DNA of 64,000 nucleotides from JAAFHI01 sp039793685 (GTDB lineage Bacteria > Acidobacteriota > Blastocatellia > Chloracidobacteriales > Chloracidobacteriaceae), in NCBI GenBank assembly GCA_039793685.1, contig JBDRAL010000049.1, positions 124,001 through 188,000 on the forward strand, given 5' to 3'. Shown piece by piece: positions 9,143 through 17,049 of the stretch. The translations under genes were made by a program, and so were the position numbers. Positions within the stretch are counted from its first letter, which is position 1. Every line of letters begins with the position of its first letter. Under the pieces are notes generated by a model. The model saw nothing but the letters and a program-made list of their open reading frames with translations, was not told where the DNA came from and searched no databases.

Positions 9143-9713
9143 GTTCTTCCTTCAATACTTTCGTCAACCAGACCGGGATCGTCATCCATTTCGGCGCGCG
9201 TCCGTGGACCGCCGCGTCGAGTTGCTCGACCCGCGCTTCCACACGCTGCATCGTCCCGGTCTCGGGAAGATCCTCCCAGTGTTCGTAACACCCGTGTTGA
9301 ATGCATGGCGTGGGTTTCGCTTTCCAGTGCACCAAACACCCTACTCCCTTTTCGTAGAGCGGGCAAGCGTAGGTTTTCGCGAAGGTATCCCCTTCTTCCG
9401 AAAGGCCGTACGTCTGAATCGCCGACTCCGCGCGCGCCACGACCTCGCGCAGCTTCGCCTCGCCGCGGCGCGGACTCTCGCGCAGCGTTTCAATCATGGC
9501 TTCGGCTTCGATGCGGGTGATGTTGATGTTGACGAACTGCGCGTCCGCGCAGCACGGCGTCGGACAGACGGAACAATCGGCGGAAAGATGACCGAAATTC
9601 TTCCCGATGTAGCGCGAAAACGCCTGTTTCATCCGCCGCAGACGGATGAGCGCCTCGCGTTTCGACATGCGGCGGGACGGCTTTCGCTCGCGGGCATGGC
9701 GGTCGCGACTCAC
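9132..9713 (-). CDS. YkgJ-type cysteine-cluster protein (putative Zn/Fe chelating)
   Basis: Starts at GTG (9713), overlapping the HDAC-like stop by 4 bp (GTGA), with AGGGAGGG about 6 nt upstream; the longer frame to 9836 is antisense noise. The cysteine cluster is split: CSVCPTPCC (about 48-56), then CPLYEKGVGCLVHWKAKPTPC, which corresponds to the C-P-x(n)-C-x(n)-C part of the YkgJ/UPF0153 pattern. Such proteins probably bind zinc or an Fe-S cluster; their role is unknown. The tight overlaps with the HDAC-like gene and kptA suggest a common function, but none can be named. Confidence 0.75.
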   Translation of the reverse strand: MSRDRHARERKPSRRMSKREALIRLRRMKQAFSRYIGKNFGHLSADCSVCPTPCCADAQFVNINITRIEAEAMIETLRESPRRGEAKLREVVARAESAIQTYGLSEEGDTFAKTYACPLYEKGVGCLVHWKAKPTPCIQHGCYEHWEDLPETGTMQRVEARVEQLDAAVHGRAPKWMTIPVWLTKVLKEEHDG

Positions 9714-10690
9714 GGACAGCCCTCCCTTACGGTCAGGCTGCTGTTGGCCAATGTTTCGACGTGCGCGGCAACCGTACCCGGCAGCGTATCGAGGTTGTAA
9801 CCGCCTTCGAGCAGCGAAACGAGCCGACCTTCGCAATGATCGGCGGCGAGGTTCATCAGGTCGCGCGTCATTGCCCGGTAATCGTCGTCGGTCAGATTCA
9901 AATCCCCGAGCGGATCTGAAATGTGACCATCGAATCCGGCGGATACCAGAATGAAATCGGGCTGCAGCTTTTCGACTGTTTTCTTCAACCCCTCGCGAAA
10001 CGCCGCGACGTGATCCGCCGCCGATGTACCGCCACGCAACGGGACGTTCAGCGTAAATCCCTTCCCCGCCCCAGCACCTTCCTCGTACCGGCTGCCCGTT
10101 CCCGGATAGTGCGGGAACTGATGAACCGAATAGAAAAACACCGACGGATCTTCATAAAACACGTCCTGCGTACCGTTTCCGTGATGTACGTCCCAATCGA
10201 CAATCAGTACCCGTTCCAGATTGTGGACGTTTTGAATGTAGCGCGCTGCAATCGCCACGTTGTTGAACAGGCAGAATCCCATCGCGCGGTCGGGCGTCGC
10301 GTGATGTCCGGGCGGACGCACCGCCACGAAACCGTTCGTCGTCACGCCGCGCATCACGGCGTCCACCGCCGCGAGCGCCGCGCCGCAGGCATGGAGCGCC
10401 GCCGCCAGGGAACCTCCCGACACGACCGTGTCCGGGTCGAGCGCCACCCGCGACTGGCGCGACTCCGCCAGTTCGCATGCCTCGATCACCTGCCCGATGT
10501 GTTTTTCATCGTGACAGCGCATGACATCCGCCAACTCGGCGGCCCGCGTCTCAAGCCATCCGACCGAACCGAGGGAATCTCCCCGCTCGCGCAGGAAATC
10601 CACGACCGATATCACCCGCTCGGCGTGTTCGGGATGCGTGCCGGTATCGTGGCCGACGAAAAGCTCGGAAGTGAGGAGAACCGTCTTCAT
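9710..10690 (-). CDS. Histone-deacetylase family (class II-like) amidohydrolase
   Basis: Zinc-dependent deacetylase of the arginase/deacetylase fold, 326 residues. Hallmarks: RPPGHHA (about 129-135, tandem catalytic histidines), the metal ligands in DWDVHHGNGTQ (about 163-173) and SAGFDGHISDPLG (about 254-266), and LLEGGYNLD near the end. Bacterial members deacetylate small molecules such as acetylpolyamines, or act on acetyl-lysine; the substrate cannot be told here. First gene of an overlapping trio with the cysteine-cluster protein and kptA. Confidence 0.92.
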   Translation of the reverse strand: MKTVLLTSELFVGHDTGTHPEHAERVISVVDFLRERGDSLGSVGWLETRAAELADVMRCHDEKHIGQVIEACELAESRQSRVALDPDTVVSGGSLAAALHACGAALAAVDAVMRGVTTNGFVAVRPPGHHATPDRAMGFCLFNNVAIAARYIQNVHNLERVLIVDWDVHHGNGTQDVFYEDPSVFFYSVHQFPHYPGTGSRYEEGAGAGKGFTLNVPLRGGTSAADHVAAFREGLKKTVEKLQPDFILVSAGFDGHISDPLGDLNLTDDDYRAMTRDLMNLAADHCEGRLVSLLEGGYNLDTLPGTVAAHVETLANSSLTVREGCP

Positions 10691-10696
10691 AAAAAA

Positions 10697-10797
10697 GTCT
10701 TGGGAGTCTCGGGAGTCTTGAGGTTCTTGGGAGTCAAGAATCAGATCGAACTGCTAACTGCTAACAACTAACGGCTGGCGGCTGACCACTGACTACT
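10697..10797. repeat. Heptamer repeats (GGGAGTC, then CTAACTG types)
   Basis: Degenerate TTGGGAGTC/TCGGGAGTC units (10697-10735) are followed by AACTGCTAAC and GGCTGACC units. The second half overlaps the 3' end of the acetyltransferase gene. Confidence 0.8.
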
Positions 10798-11307
10798 GGC
10801 AGATTGCCACTGGTCGCGGCTCATCGCGTAGTACACGCACTCGTTGCCGTACGCGACCGTGTTCTTTTCGTACGTCATCCCGATTTTTTCCATGACGCGG
10901 CTCGAACCGCGATTTTCGGGAATCGCCACCGCGACGATGCGTTCGAGGCCGACCGTTTCAAAACCGTAGCCCAGCAATGCGGCGGCGGCCTCCGACACGA
11001 TGCCCTGCCCCCAGAATTCCTTCTCCACGGCGTACCCGATTTCAATTTCGTCGGTTTCATCGAACGGTTGCAGCCCGCACCAGCCGATGATTCGTCCGGT
11101 GTCGCGCAGAATCACGGCGCACAGGCCGAATCCATGCTTTTCATGGACCGCCACCGCTTTTTCAAGCCGTTCGCGAACCTGTTCGGGCGTCGGAATCCCC
11201 TTCGGCTTGATGTAGCGCATGATTTCGGGATTCGTGCGAAGACGGAGGAATTCGTCGTAATCGTCCATTGTCCACGGACGCAGAATGAGGCGGGGCGTTT
11301 CAATCAT
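10768..11307 (-). CDS. GNAT N-acetyltransferase (RimJ/RimL type)
   Basis: 179-residue acetyl-CoA-dependent N-acyltransferase. It opens with ETPRLILRPW and has the family core GWCGLQP, EIGYAVEKEFWGQGIVSEAAAA (acetyl-CoA loop, about 90-112), then VAIPENRGSSRVMEKIGM. These enzymes acetylate ribosomal-protein N-termini or small amines; the substrate is unknown. The last about 12 residues (Ser/Ala/Gln-rich) are encoded by an intergenic-type repeat, so the tail is probably not ancestral. The ATG at 11307 lies just before another heptamer block. Flanks carry repeats, not partner genes. Confidence 0.88.
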   Translation of the reverse strand: MIETPRLILRPWTMDDYDEFLRLRTNPEIMRYIKPKGIPTPEQVRERLEKAVAVHEKHGFGLCAVILRDTGRIIGWCGLQPFDETDEIEIGYAVEKEFWGQGIVSEAAAALLGYGFETVGLERIVAVAIPENRGSSRVMEKIGMTYEKNTVAYGNECVYYAMSRDQWQSASSQWSAASR

Positions 11308-11428
11308 GGGAAGGTGTCAGGTTTCGGGTGTCGGGTTTCAGATGAAAACCAAAGCAGTCAGCGGCCAGTAGCCAGTAGCCAGCAATCTTCAATCTTCAAT
11401 CTTCAATCTTCAATCTTCAATCTTCAAA
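11308..11428. repeat. Heptamer repeats (GGTGTCG and CAATCTT types)
   Basis: GGTGTCAGGTTTCGGGTGTC units, then GCCAGTA units, then six perfect CAATCTT copies (11383-11424). This fills most of the 310-bp gap before the nitroreductase stop; 11429-11574 shows nothing clear. Confidence 0.9.
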
Positions 11429-11574
11429 ACAGGATGCCTTGAGGGCGAGGCGGATTTCAAACCCAAATCCCGCTTTTCTTCATCGTTCCTCGTTCATCCG
11501 TACTCGTTCAAAAATTCGCCCCGGAAGCGCATTTTCGGTCGCGCGTCCGGGGCGAAACATTCACTTTGCTCGGG

Positions 11575-11622
11575 AATTAAGAATTCTCAATTCTGCATTC
11601 TCAATTCTCAATTCTCAATTAC
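11575..11622. repeat. Heptamer repeat ATTCTCA type
   Basis: About six imperfect ATTCTCA units run up to and into the stop codon of the nitroreductase gene. Confidence 0.85.
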
Positions 11623-12296
11623 TCCCCATAGCCGTTGCCGATTTTATCGACGAAGACGTTGGTTGAAAGCGGCAGGCGTCCCGGGTCCTTGCGCGGGTCG
11701 GCGGCGTAACCCACCGGCACGAGGCAGGCGATGGCGAGGTCGGGATTGTCGGACGCGCCGATGACGGCCTTTACCATGTCTTCGACCCAGCCGTTCATGA
11801 AGCAGGTCGAAAGACCGAGGCTTTCGGCGGCGAGGACCAGATGCGTCGCGGCGATCATCGCGTCCTTGACGGCAAATTCGCGGCGGCGGTCGCCCAGTTG
11901 CGTCTGGAAGCCGGGAATCGTGTTGCGGAAGTAGTTGACCACGCCTTCATTCCACGCGCCCGACGCCAGCGCCTGTTCGAAAATCGGGGTCAGATCGGCG
12001 TTTCCGGCCATCGCGTCGGCGGCGAACACGAACGTCACCGGGGCCTGGGTCACCATCGACTGATTGAACGCGGCGGCCTGCAACGCGGCTTTCTGTTCGT
12101 CGCTTTGAACGACGACGATGCGCCAGTCCTGAAGATTCCAACTGCTCGGCGCGGCGACGGTCAATTCGATCAACTGTTGCAGCACGCCTTCCGGCAGCGG
12201 GTCGGACTTGAAGGTTTTAATCGAGCGGCGCTGACGGATGGCGGTCGGCACATCCAGCGGATTGGCGAGAAAATCGCGGTTCTGTTCGGAACTCAT
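11619..12296 (-). CDS. Nitroreductase-family FMN oxidoreductase
   Basis: FMN-dependent NAD(P)H oxidoreductase, 225 residues from the ATG at 12296 with GAAAGG upstream; the frame to 12344 adds an unlikely leader. The N-terminal RQRRSIKTFKSDPLPEG is the FMN-phosphate-binding segment. AAPSSWNLQDWRIVVVQ (about 50-66) and the C-terminal LVPVGYAADPRKDPGRLPL (about 192-210) match the NfsA/NfsB-like fold. AESLGLSTCFMNGW is the helix at the dimer active site. Substrate unknown. Monocistronic, between a repeat tract and a serine hydrolase gene. Confidence 0.9.
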   Translation of the reverse strand: MSSEQNRDFLANPLDVPTAIRQRRSIKTFKSDPLPEGVLQQLIELTVAAPSSWNLQDWRIVVVQSDEQKAALQAAAFNQSMVTQAPVTFVFAADAMAGNADLTPIFEQALASGAWNEGVVNYFRNTIPGFQTQLGDRRREFAVKDAMIAATHLVLAAESLGLSTCFMNGWVEDMVKAVIGASDNPDLAIACLVPVGYAADPRKDPGRLPLSTNVFVDKIGNGYGE

Positions 12297-12395
12297 GGCA
12301 AACCTTTCGAAAATGAATTCGGCGCGGACGCGCCACGCCCGCACCTTACAAAAGGGATGTGAAATTCCGAATCCGTTTCGCCGGGATTCTTCACG

Positions 12396-14003
12396 TTACG
12401 GTTTTCCGTCAGCCTTCACCGGCACGAGGTTCAAATCCTGAAAGTCGAAGCTGAAGTCGGTCGTGGGCGAGACGGCTTCCATCCGCAGGCGTTCGATGGT
12501 GCCGTCGTGGTTGAGCGAAAAGGTGACGTAGGCATCGGCGTTGAGCGTCCGGTCGCGCCAGCGGACGATAAAGCTGTCGTACTGCCAGTGTTCAAGATCG
12601 CCCACGAGTTGCGCGGTGCGGCTGAAGCGCATGACGAGCTTGTCGTTTTCAAAGGCGAGCGTCACGTCGCCGTACCACGGATCGCGATAGGTCCCGGCGT
12701 ATTTCGCCAGCGGCAGCGCGGGTTTCGAATCGGCGGCGCGGGCCGTGCCCTGTTTCGCCAACGCCTCGTCAATGGCGCGTTTCTGGGCCGCGCCGACTTC
12801 CTTGTAGGCCGTAATCCAGTCAGTGGATGGCGCGCCGATGAGGGCGTCCACGATGCGCCAGCTCATCGCGCTGAACGCCGCGCCCGATTCCTGATTGGTC
12901 AGCACCACGACGCCGAGTTTGAGTTCCGGCACGAGCGTCACTTTCGACACCAGCCCGGCGAGGCCGCCCGTGTGCGAAACGACTTTGCGTCCGCGATAAT
13001 CCTGTAAAAACCAGCCCAGCCCGTATGAGTAGAAGTTCGGCTTGAGCGCGGCAAGGGCAGTGGGTGGATTGGGATTGATCGGCAGAATCGTCTGCTGCGC
13101 CCACATTTCATTCTGCCGCCGCAAACTGAACAGCCGCTTTTCGGCCCCGCTCGCGTCGCGATACACGCCGCCGTCGAGCTGCGCGATCATCCACTTCGCC
13201 ATGTCGTTGACCGAGGCGTTGATCGAAGCCGCCGGACCGACGTTGTCGAGATTGGTGTACTCGATGGCGCGGAGTTTTCCGTCGGCGGGCGCGTGCGGCC
13301 TCGCGATGTCGTCGCCTTTCCGGAACTGCGTGGGCGACGTGTTGCAGCGGTTCATTCCGAGCGGCCTGAAAATGCGTTCCGCGACGAATTCATCCCACGT
13401 TTTCCCGGTGACGGCGCGAATGACCTCGCCCGCGACGAGGTACAGCACGTTGTCGTAGGCATATTGCGAACGAAAACTGGTCACGGGTTTCAGATAGCGG
13501 ATGTTGTGCAGTACTTCCGCCCGCGTGAACGTCGTGGTCGGCCACCACATCAGGTCGCCCGCGCCGAGTCCCAGCCCGCTGCGATGCGTCAGCAGATCGC
13601 GGATGGTGAACTCGCGCGTGACGTAGGGATCGGCCAACTGGAACGTCGGCAGGTGCTTGATGACCGGGTCGTCCCACGCGATTTTCCCTTCGTCCACGAG
13701 CATCGCCAGCGCCGCTGTCGTGAATGCCTTGCTGTTTGACGCAATGCCGAACAGCGTGTCGGGCGTGACCGGTTCGGGTTTGCCGATCTCCCGTACGCCG
13801 TAGCCCTTCGCCAGAATCACCTTGCCGTCCTTCACGACCGCGACGGCCATTCCCGGAACGTCGAATTCCTTCAAAACGCGCGCGGCGTATTCATCAATGT
13901 CGGACGGAAGCGCCGCTTGCCGCCGCGCCGACACCGGCACCGAGCCAAGCATCAGCAACAGCGCCAGCACGACGACGCGAAGACGAAGGTTCTGAACGAT
14001 CAT
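12396..14003 (-). CDS. Secreted class C beta-lactamase-type serine hydrolase
   Basis: 535 residues with a signal peptide (1-26, ending VSARR). The penicillin-binding fold has the SxxK nucleophile in GIASNSKAFT (about 89-98), the Y-x-N motif in YAYDNVLYL (about 180-188), and HTGG (about 345-348) as the third motif. A C-terminal beta domain of about 120 residues (from LPLAKYAGTYRDPWYGD) corresponds to the DUF3471-like extension. Family members hydrolyse D-amino acid peptides, esters or beta-lactams in the periplasm; the substrate is unknown. No regulator adjoins it. Confidence 0.9.
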   Translation of the reverse strand: MIVQNLRLRVVVLALLLMLGSVPVSARRQAALPSDIDEYAARVLKEFDVPGMAVAVVKDGKVILAKGYGVREIGKPEPVTPDTLFGIASNSKAFTTAALAMLVDEGKIAWDDPVIKHLPTFQLADPYVTREFTIRDLLTHRSGLGLGAGDLMWWPTTTFTRAEVLHNIRYLKPVTSFRSQYAYDNVLYLVAGEVIRAVTGKTWDEFVAERIFRPLGMNRCNTSPTQFRKGDDIARPHAPADGKLRAIEYTNLDNVGPAASINASVNDMAKWMIAQLDGGVYRDASGAEKRLFSLRRQNEMWAQQTILPINPNPPTALAALKPNFYSYGLGWFLQDYRGRKVVSHTGGLAGLVSKVTLVPELKLGVVVLTNQESGAAFSAMSWRIVDALIGAPSTDWITAYKEVGAAQKRAIDEALAKQGTARAADSKPALPLAKYAGTYRDPWYGDVTLAFENDKLVMRFSRTAQLVGDLEHWQYDSFIVRWRDRTLNADAYVTFSLNHDGTIERLRMEAVSPTTDFSFDFQDLNLVPVKADGKP

Positions 14004-14042
14004 CGAAAATCTCCACTCGGAAACCGGGTTTTTGAAAAAAAA

Positions 14043-14861
14043 TTACCGAACGAACCGAGCGAACGGCCCACCCGGTTTGATGTAGGGCTTCAAGGTTTTC
14101 CAGTCGAGGAAGAACTGGCCCGACGGCTCGAAGTACCTCGCGGGCGCGCTGAAAGAGTAGTGATAAACGAACGTGACGCCTTTTTCCCCGATAAAGAATT
14201 CATCGAGGGAAGTCGCCTCGTACGCGTGTTTCCGCGCCGGGTCGCTGGAATCAAGCTCGCTTTCGAGAATGTCCCGAACATACGACTCGGTTTTGTCGTC
14301 GCGCCGCGCCTCTTCCAGCGTCTGGCGGATTTCATCCTGAAGCGCGGCGTCAATCAGGGCCGCCAGTCCGGAAGGATTCACAAACGCCTTTTCCGCCGTC
14401 ACCCGATTGCCGGTTCTCAGATCGACGGTCACGAAACTGTTGTTGCAAAGGAAATGCGCCACTGTCGCGCAGTGGGTAAAGGTCAGGCAGAGAATTCCGT
14501 CACGGTTGTGATTGACCTGAAACTCGATGCTTTCAAGCGTGGGCCGCTGCTGGAAATCTTCCCGAAGCTGCTCGACCGACTGGCCGAGAATGGTCTGGAA
14601 GCTGACCGCTTTTCGCACCTTCGCCATCACGGCGGCATTCGTCAGCCCGGAAACGACAGGGAAATGAACTTCGGCGGTTTTCGCCGCACCACCATCCTGC
14701 CCTTTCTTTTCCTGTCGAAGGGTGACCACCGAGTCTTTTACCTTCACGGATTCGGACTGGCGCGGTGAAGCCGGAACGGAAAGGCCGGGACATAAGGCAA
14801 AACAGACGGAGATGACGCACGCGCGAGCGAAAACTGAAAGAGAAATTCGGCGCGTTTTCAT
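14043..14861 (-). CDS. Secreted DUF3298/RsiV-like protein, paralogue 3
   Basis: Third of three tandem paralogues. The ATG at 14861 has GGGGTGA about 6 nt upstream; an ATG 9 nt further up is possible. Signal peptide about 1-30. A central region like VHFPVVSGL matches EIHFPLVSGL of paralogue 1, and all three end in a shared module: GEKGVTFVYHYSF, then a PSGxFFLxWKxLKPYI box and GPFARFV. The family binds or senses unknown ligands outside the cell; RsiV homologues bind lysozyme. It starts 17 bp after paralogue 2 ends. Confidence 0.6.
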   Translation of the reverse strand: MKTRRISLSVFARACVISVCFALCPGLSVPASPRQSESVKVKDSVVTLRQEKKGQDGGAAKTAEVHFPVVSGLTNAAVMAKVRKAVSFQTILGQSVEQLREDFQQRPTLESIEFQVNHNRDGILCLTFTHCATVAHFLCNNSFVTVDLRTGNRVTAEKAFVNPSGLAALIDAALQDEIRQTLEEARRDDKTESYVRDILESELDSSDPARKHAYEATSLDEFFIGEKGVTFVYHYSFSAPARYFEPSGQFFLDWKTLKPYIKPGGPFARFVR

Positions 14862-14877
14862 GTGCGTCACCCCGAGG

Positions 14878-15681
14878 TCATTCCTTGACGAATTTTCCGA
14901 ACGGCCCGTCGGGACTGATGAACGGTTTCATTTCCTTCCACGACAGAAAAAACTTCCCCGATGGCTCGGAAGCCTTGCCGACGTGGGGAAAGGCGTAATC
15001 GTAGAAAAACGTTACGCCCTTTGTGCCGATGATGAACCCCGGGAGATTCTTTTCCCGAAATTGCCGCCGGACGTCCGGTTCCTCGAACCGATATTCGTCA
15101 TACAGGGAATCACCCGGCTTGACGTCGGCCCCCTTGATTGAACTGGCGATCTCAGCCTGAAGTTTGCGGTCCAGCAGGCGGCACAGTCCGTCAGTGTTCG
15201 TGAACACCGCCGCGGGCGGGAGAACGGCCACGGTTTCGCGGTCAATGACGATACGCCGAACCGTGGTCCACGGATACGCTCCCAGCGTTTCGGAAGTGAA
15301 GGTCAGCCCGAGAAACCGGCCGTCGTTCAGACCGACCTCAAACGTCGCCTGCGTGAGTATCGCGTTTTTCGAAACGGTTTGACGCAGTTCCTCAACCGTA
15401 CCGGTAAAGGTCCGGCGCTCGCCTTCATCCTCGTCGTTCAGAAAATCGCAGTATGACGCGAGTACCAACCGCTGCAACGTTCGCGTGGACTCGTCTTCCC
15501 CCTTGAAGATCGGGTAGTGAATTTCCGCCCCGCGCGGAAATCCTTCCTTCCCCTGCGGAGTCGTGAACGTTCCCTCTCCGACTTCGACCGGCGCGAGTGA
15601 CGTCCCTGCCACGCGGGCGGGAACGGTGAACGGCAGTCCGAGAACAAACAGAAAGAACAGAGCGTGGAGCGCGGTTTTCAT
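14878..15681 (-). CDS. Secreted DUF3298/RsiV-like protein, paralogue 2
   Basis: 267 residues with a signal peptide (about 1-26). It shares the C-terminal module with its neighbours: GTKGVTFFYDYAFPHV, then SGKFFLSWKEMKPFI and DGPFGKFVK. The middle (EIHYPIFKGEDESTR and GLTFTSETLG) is the most diverged of the three. The ATG overlaps the paralogue-1 stop by 4 bp (ATGA), so the genes are translationally coupled. No sigma factor neighbours the cluster, which argues against a simple RsiV anti-sigma role. Confidence 0.6.
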   Translation of the reverse strand: MKTALHALFFLFVLGLPFTVPARVAGTSLAPVEVGEGTFTTPQGKEGFPRGAEIHYPIFKGEDESTRTLQRLVLASYCDFLNDEDEGERRTFTGTVEELRQTVSKNAILTQATFEVGLNDGRFLGLTFTSETLGAYPWTTVRRIVIDRETVAVLPPAAVFTNTDGLCRLLDRKLQAEIASSIKGADVKPGDSLYDEYRFEEPDVRRQFREKNLPGFIIGTKGVTFFYDYAFPHVGKASEPSGKFFLSWKEMKPFISPDGPFGKFVKE

Positions 15682-16808
15682 TTGACGAATTTTCCGAACG
15701 GTCCGTCAGCCTTGATGAAGGGTTTCAACTTCTCCCAGCTAAAGAAGAAGCGTCCCGGCGGTTCGAGCGCCTGCGCGACGTGGGGGAAGCCGTAGTTGTA
15801 AATGAACGTGACGCCTTTTTCCCCGACGATGAAAGATTTGAGCTTTTCAACCGGGTACGGCTTCTTGTGTTCCGATTCGTCGCCACTCAGTTCGCGTTCG
15901 AGGAAATCCCGGCCGTCGGCCTCCATTTCCTTGTCGGTTTTGGCGTCGGCGAGCGCCTTGCGGATTTCCGCGCGCAACGCGCCGTCGGCGAGCTTGGCGA
16001 GGCCCGGCAGGTTGTCGAACGCCTTCTGCGGCGTGATGACGAACCCGTCGCGCAAGAACACGTTGACGTATTCGTCGCCGCAACTCGGATAGGCCCCGGT
16101 CCCGCACTGGGTATAGGTCAGCGACAGAATTTCATCGCGGTTGAAGTTGATCTGGTACTCGATGCTGTCGAGCGTCCATTCTTCCTGAAATTCCTTGCGG
16201 AATTCCTCCGGGGTCTGCCCGAAAATCTTTTTCAGACTGACCGCTTCCTGCACCCGCGCCATCACAACGGTATCGGGCAATCCCGACACGAGCGGGAAAT
16301 GAATTTCGGCGGTTTTGTAGTCGGGATATTCCTGTCCCTGCTTGCCGCGCTGGAGTTTGACCACCGACTCCTTGACTTCGACCGCGCCGGGCGACGATTG
16401 CGCCGAGGCCGACGACGACGAGAGCGCCAGCGGCAGTTTCTTGCCCTTCGCGCTGGTCCATTCACCGGTCAGCTTTTCACCTTCGACGTTGAGCGCGAAG
16501 GTCCCGCTCGGAGCGCCTTTTTCATCCGTTTCGGTCAGTTGAACGGCCTTCCCGCTCACCGTGCCCGAAAGTTTGATGGCCTTGCCGACGCGGGTGTATT
16601 CGTACGACCCGGTCACTTTCGAGCCGTCCTGCGCAAGCGTCATTCGAATCGGGAATTCACCGATCGTTCCGGCGAGCGTTTTCGGAATCGCGGTCGGCGC
16701 GGCGTTCTCCGTGCCGGATTTTCCGCCCGACGGGTCCGTCGAGGATTTCATGAAGGAACAGCCGACCATCGCGGCCAGAGAAAGGGAGAGGAGGAGACGT
16801 GGGATCAT
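15678..16808 (-). CDS. Lipoprotein with DUF3298/RsiV-like domain, paralogue 1
   Basis: 376 residues. The N-terminus has a lipoprotein-like signal ending AAMVGC (Cys16). Residues about 40-130 form an extra beta domain (GTIGEFPIRMTLAQDG, VTGSYEYTRVGKAIKL) absent from the two downstream paralogues. The shared module follows (EIHFPLVSGLPDTVVMARVQ, GEKGVTFIYNYGFPHVAQAL, then the FSWEKLKPFI box). First gene of the cluster. The family is poorly understood; the arrangement suggests duplication followed by loss or gain of the lipid anchor and the leading domain. Confidence 0.6.
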   Translation of the reverse strand: MIPRLLLSLSLAAMVGCSFMKSSTDPSGGKSGTENAAPTAIPKTLAGTIGEFPIRMTLAQDGSKVTGSYEYTRVGKAIKLSGTVSGKAVQLTETDEKGAPSGTFALNVEGEKLTGEWTSAKGKKLPLALSSSSASAQSSPGAVEVKESVVKLQRGKQGQEYPDYKTAEIHFPLVSGLPDTVVMARVQEAVSLKKIFGQTPEEFRKEFQEEWTLDSIEYQINFNRDEILSLTYTQCGTGAYPSCGDEYVNVFLRDGFVITPQKAFDNLPGLAKLADGALRAEIRKALADAKTDKEMEADGRDFLERELSGDESEHKKPYPVEKLKSFIVGEKGVTFIYNYGFPHVAQALEPPGRFFFSWEKLKPFIKADGPFGKFVK

Positions 16809-17049
16809 GGGAGTTGCCAGTAGTCAGTGGCCAGCGGTCAGTCGTTAGTGGTTAGCAGTTAGTAGTTAGTGGAGTGGTTAGCCGTCGGTTGCCAGTCGCC
16901 GAAACACAAAACGTGATGAAGTTTTTACTGGCGGCTGGCAACTGACGACTGGCTACTTAGTGGTTAGTGATTGGCCGTCGGTTGCCAGTCGCCGGAGGGC
17001 AAAACGTGATGAAGTTTTTTACTGACGGCTGGCAACTGACGACTGGCCA
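16809..17049. repeat. Heptamer array and tandem duplication of a dyad
   Basis: GTTAGTG/GTTAGCA/GTTAGTA units lie at about 16845-16875. Two copies of a roughly 85-95 bp unit follow (about 16876-16957 and 16965-17049). Each reads CCGTCGGTTGCCAGTCGCCG, an AAAACGTGATGAAGTTTTT core, and the inverse GGCTGGCAACTGACGACTGG, so each copy can form a hairpin. The second copy ends at the pepA stop codon. Confidence 0.85.

Noticed and set aside
9714..9836. N-terminal extension of the YkgJ-type protein
   Set aside because: Arg-rich antisense of the HDAC-like 3' end; the GTG at 9713 has a strong ribosome site and a 4-bp overlap.
12428..12438. GGTTCAAATCC resembles a tRNA T-loop
   Set aside because: It lies within the 3' coding part of the serine hydrolase gene and no acceptor stem or anticodon arm surrounds it.
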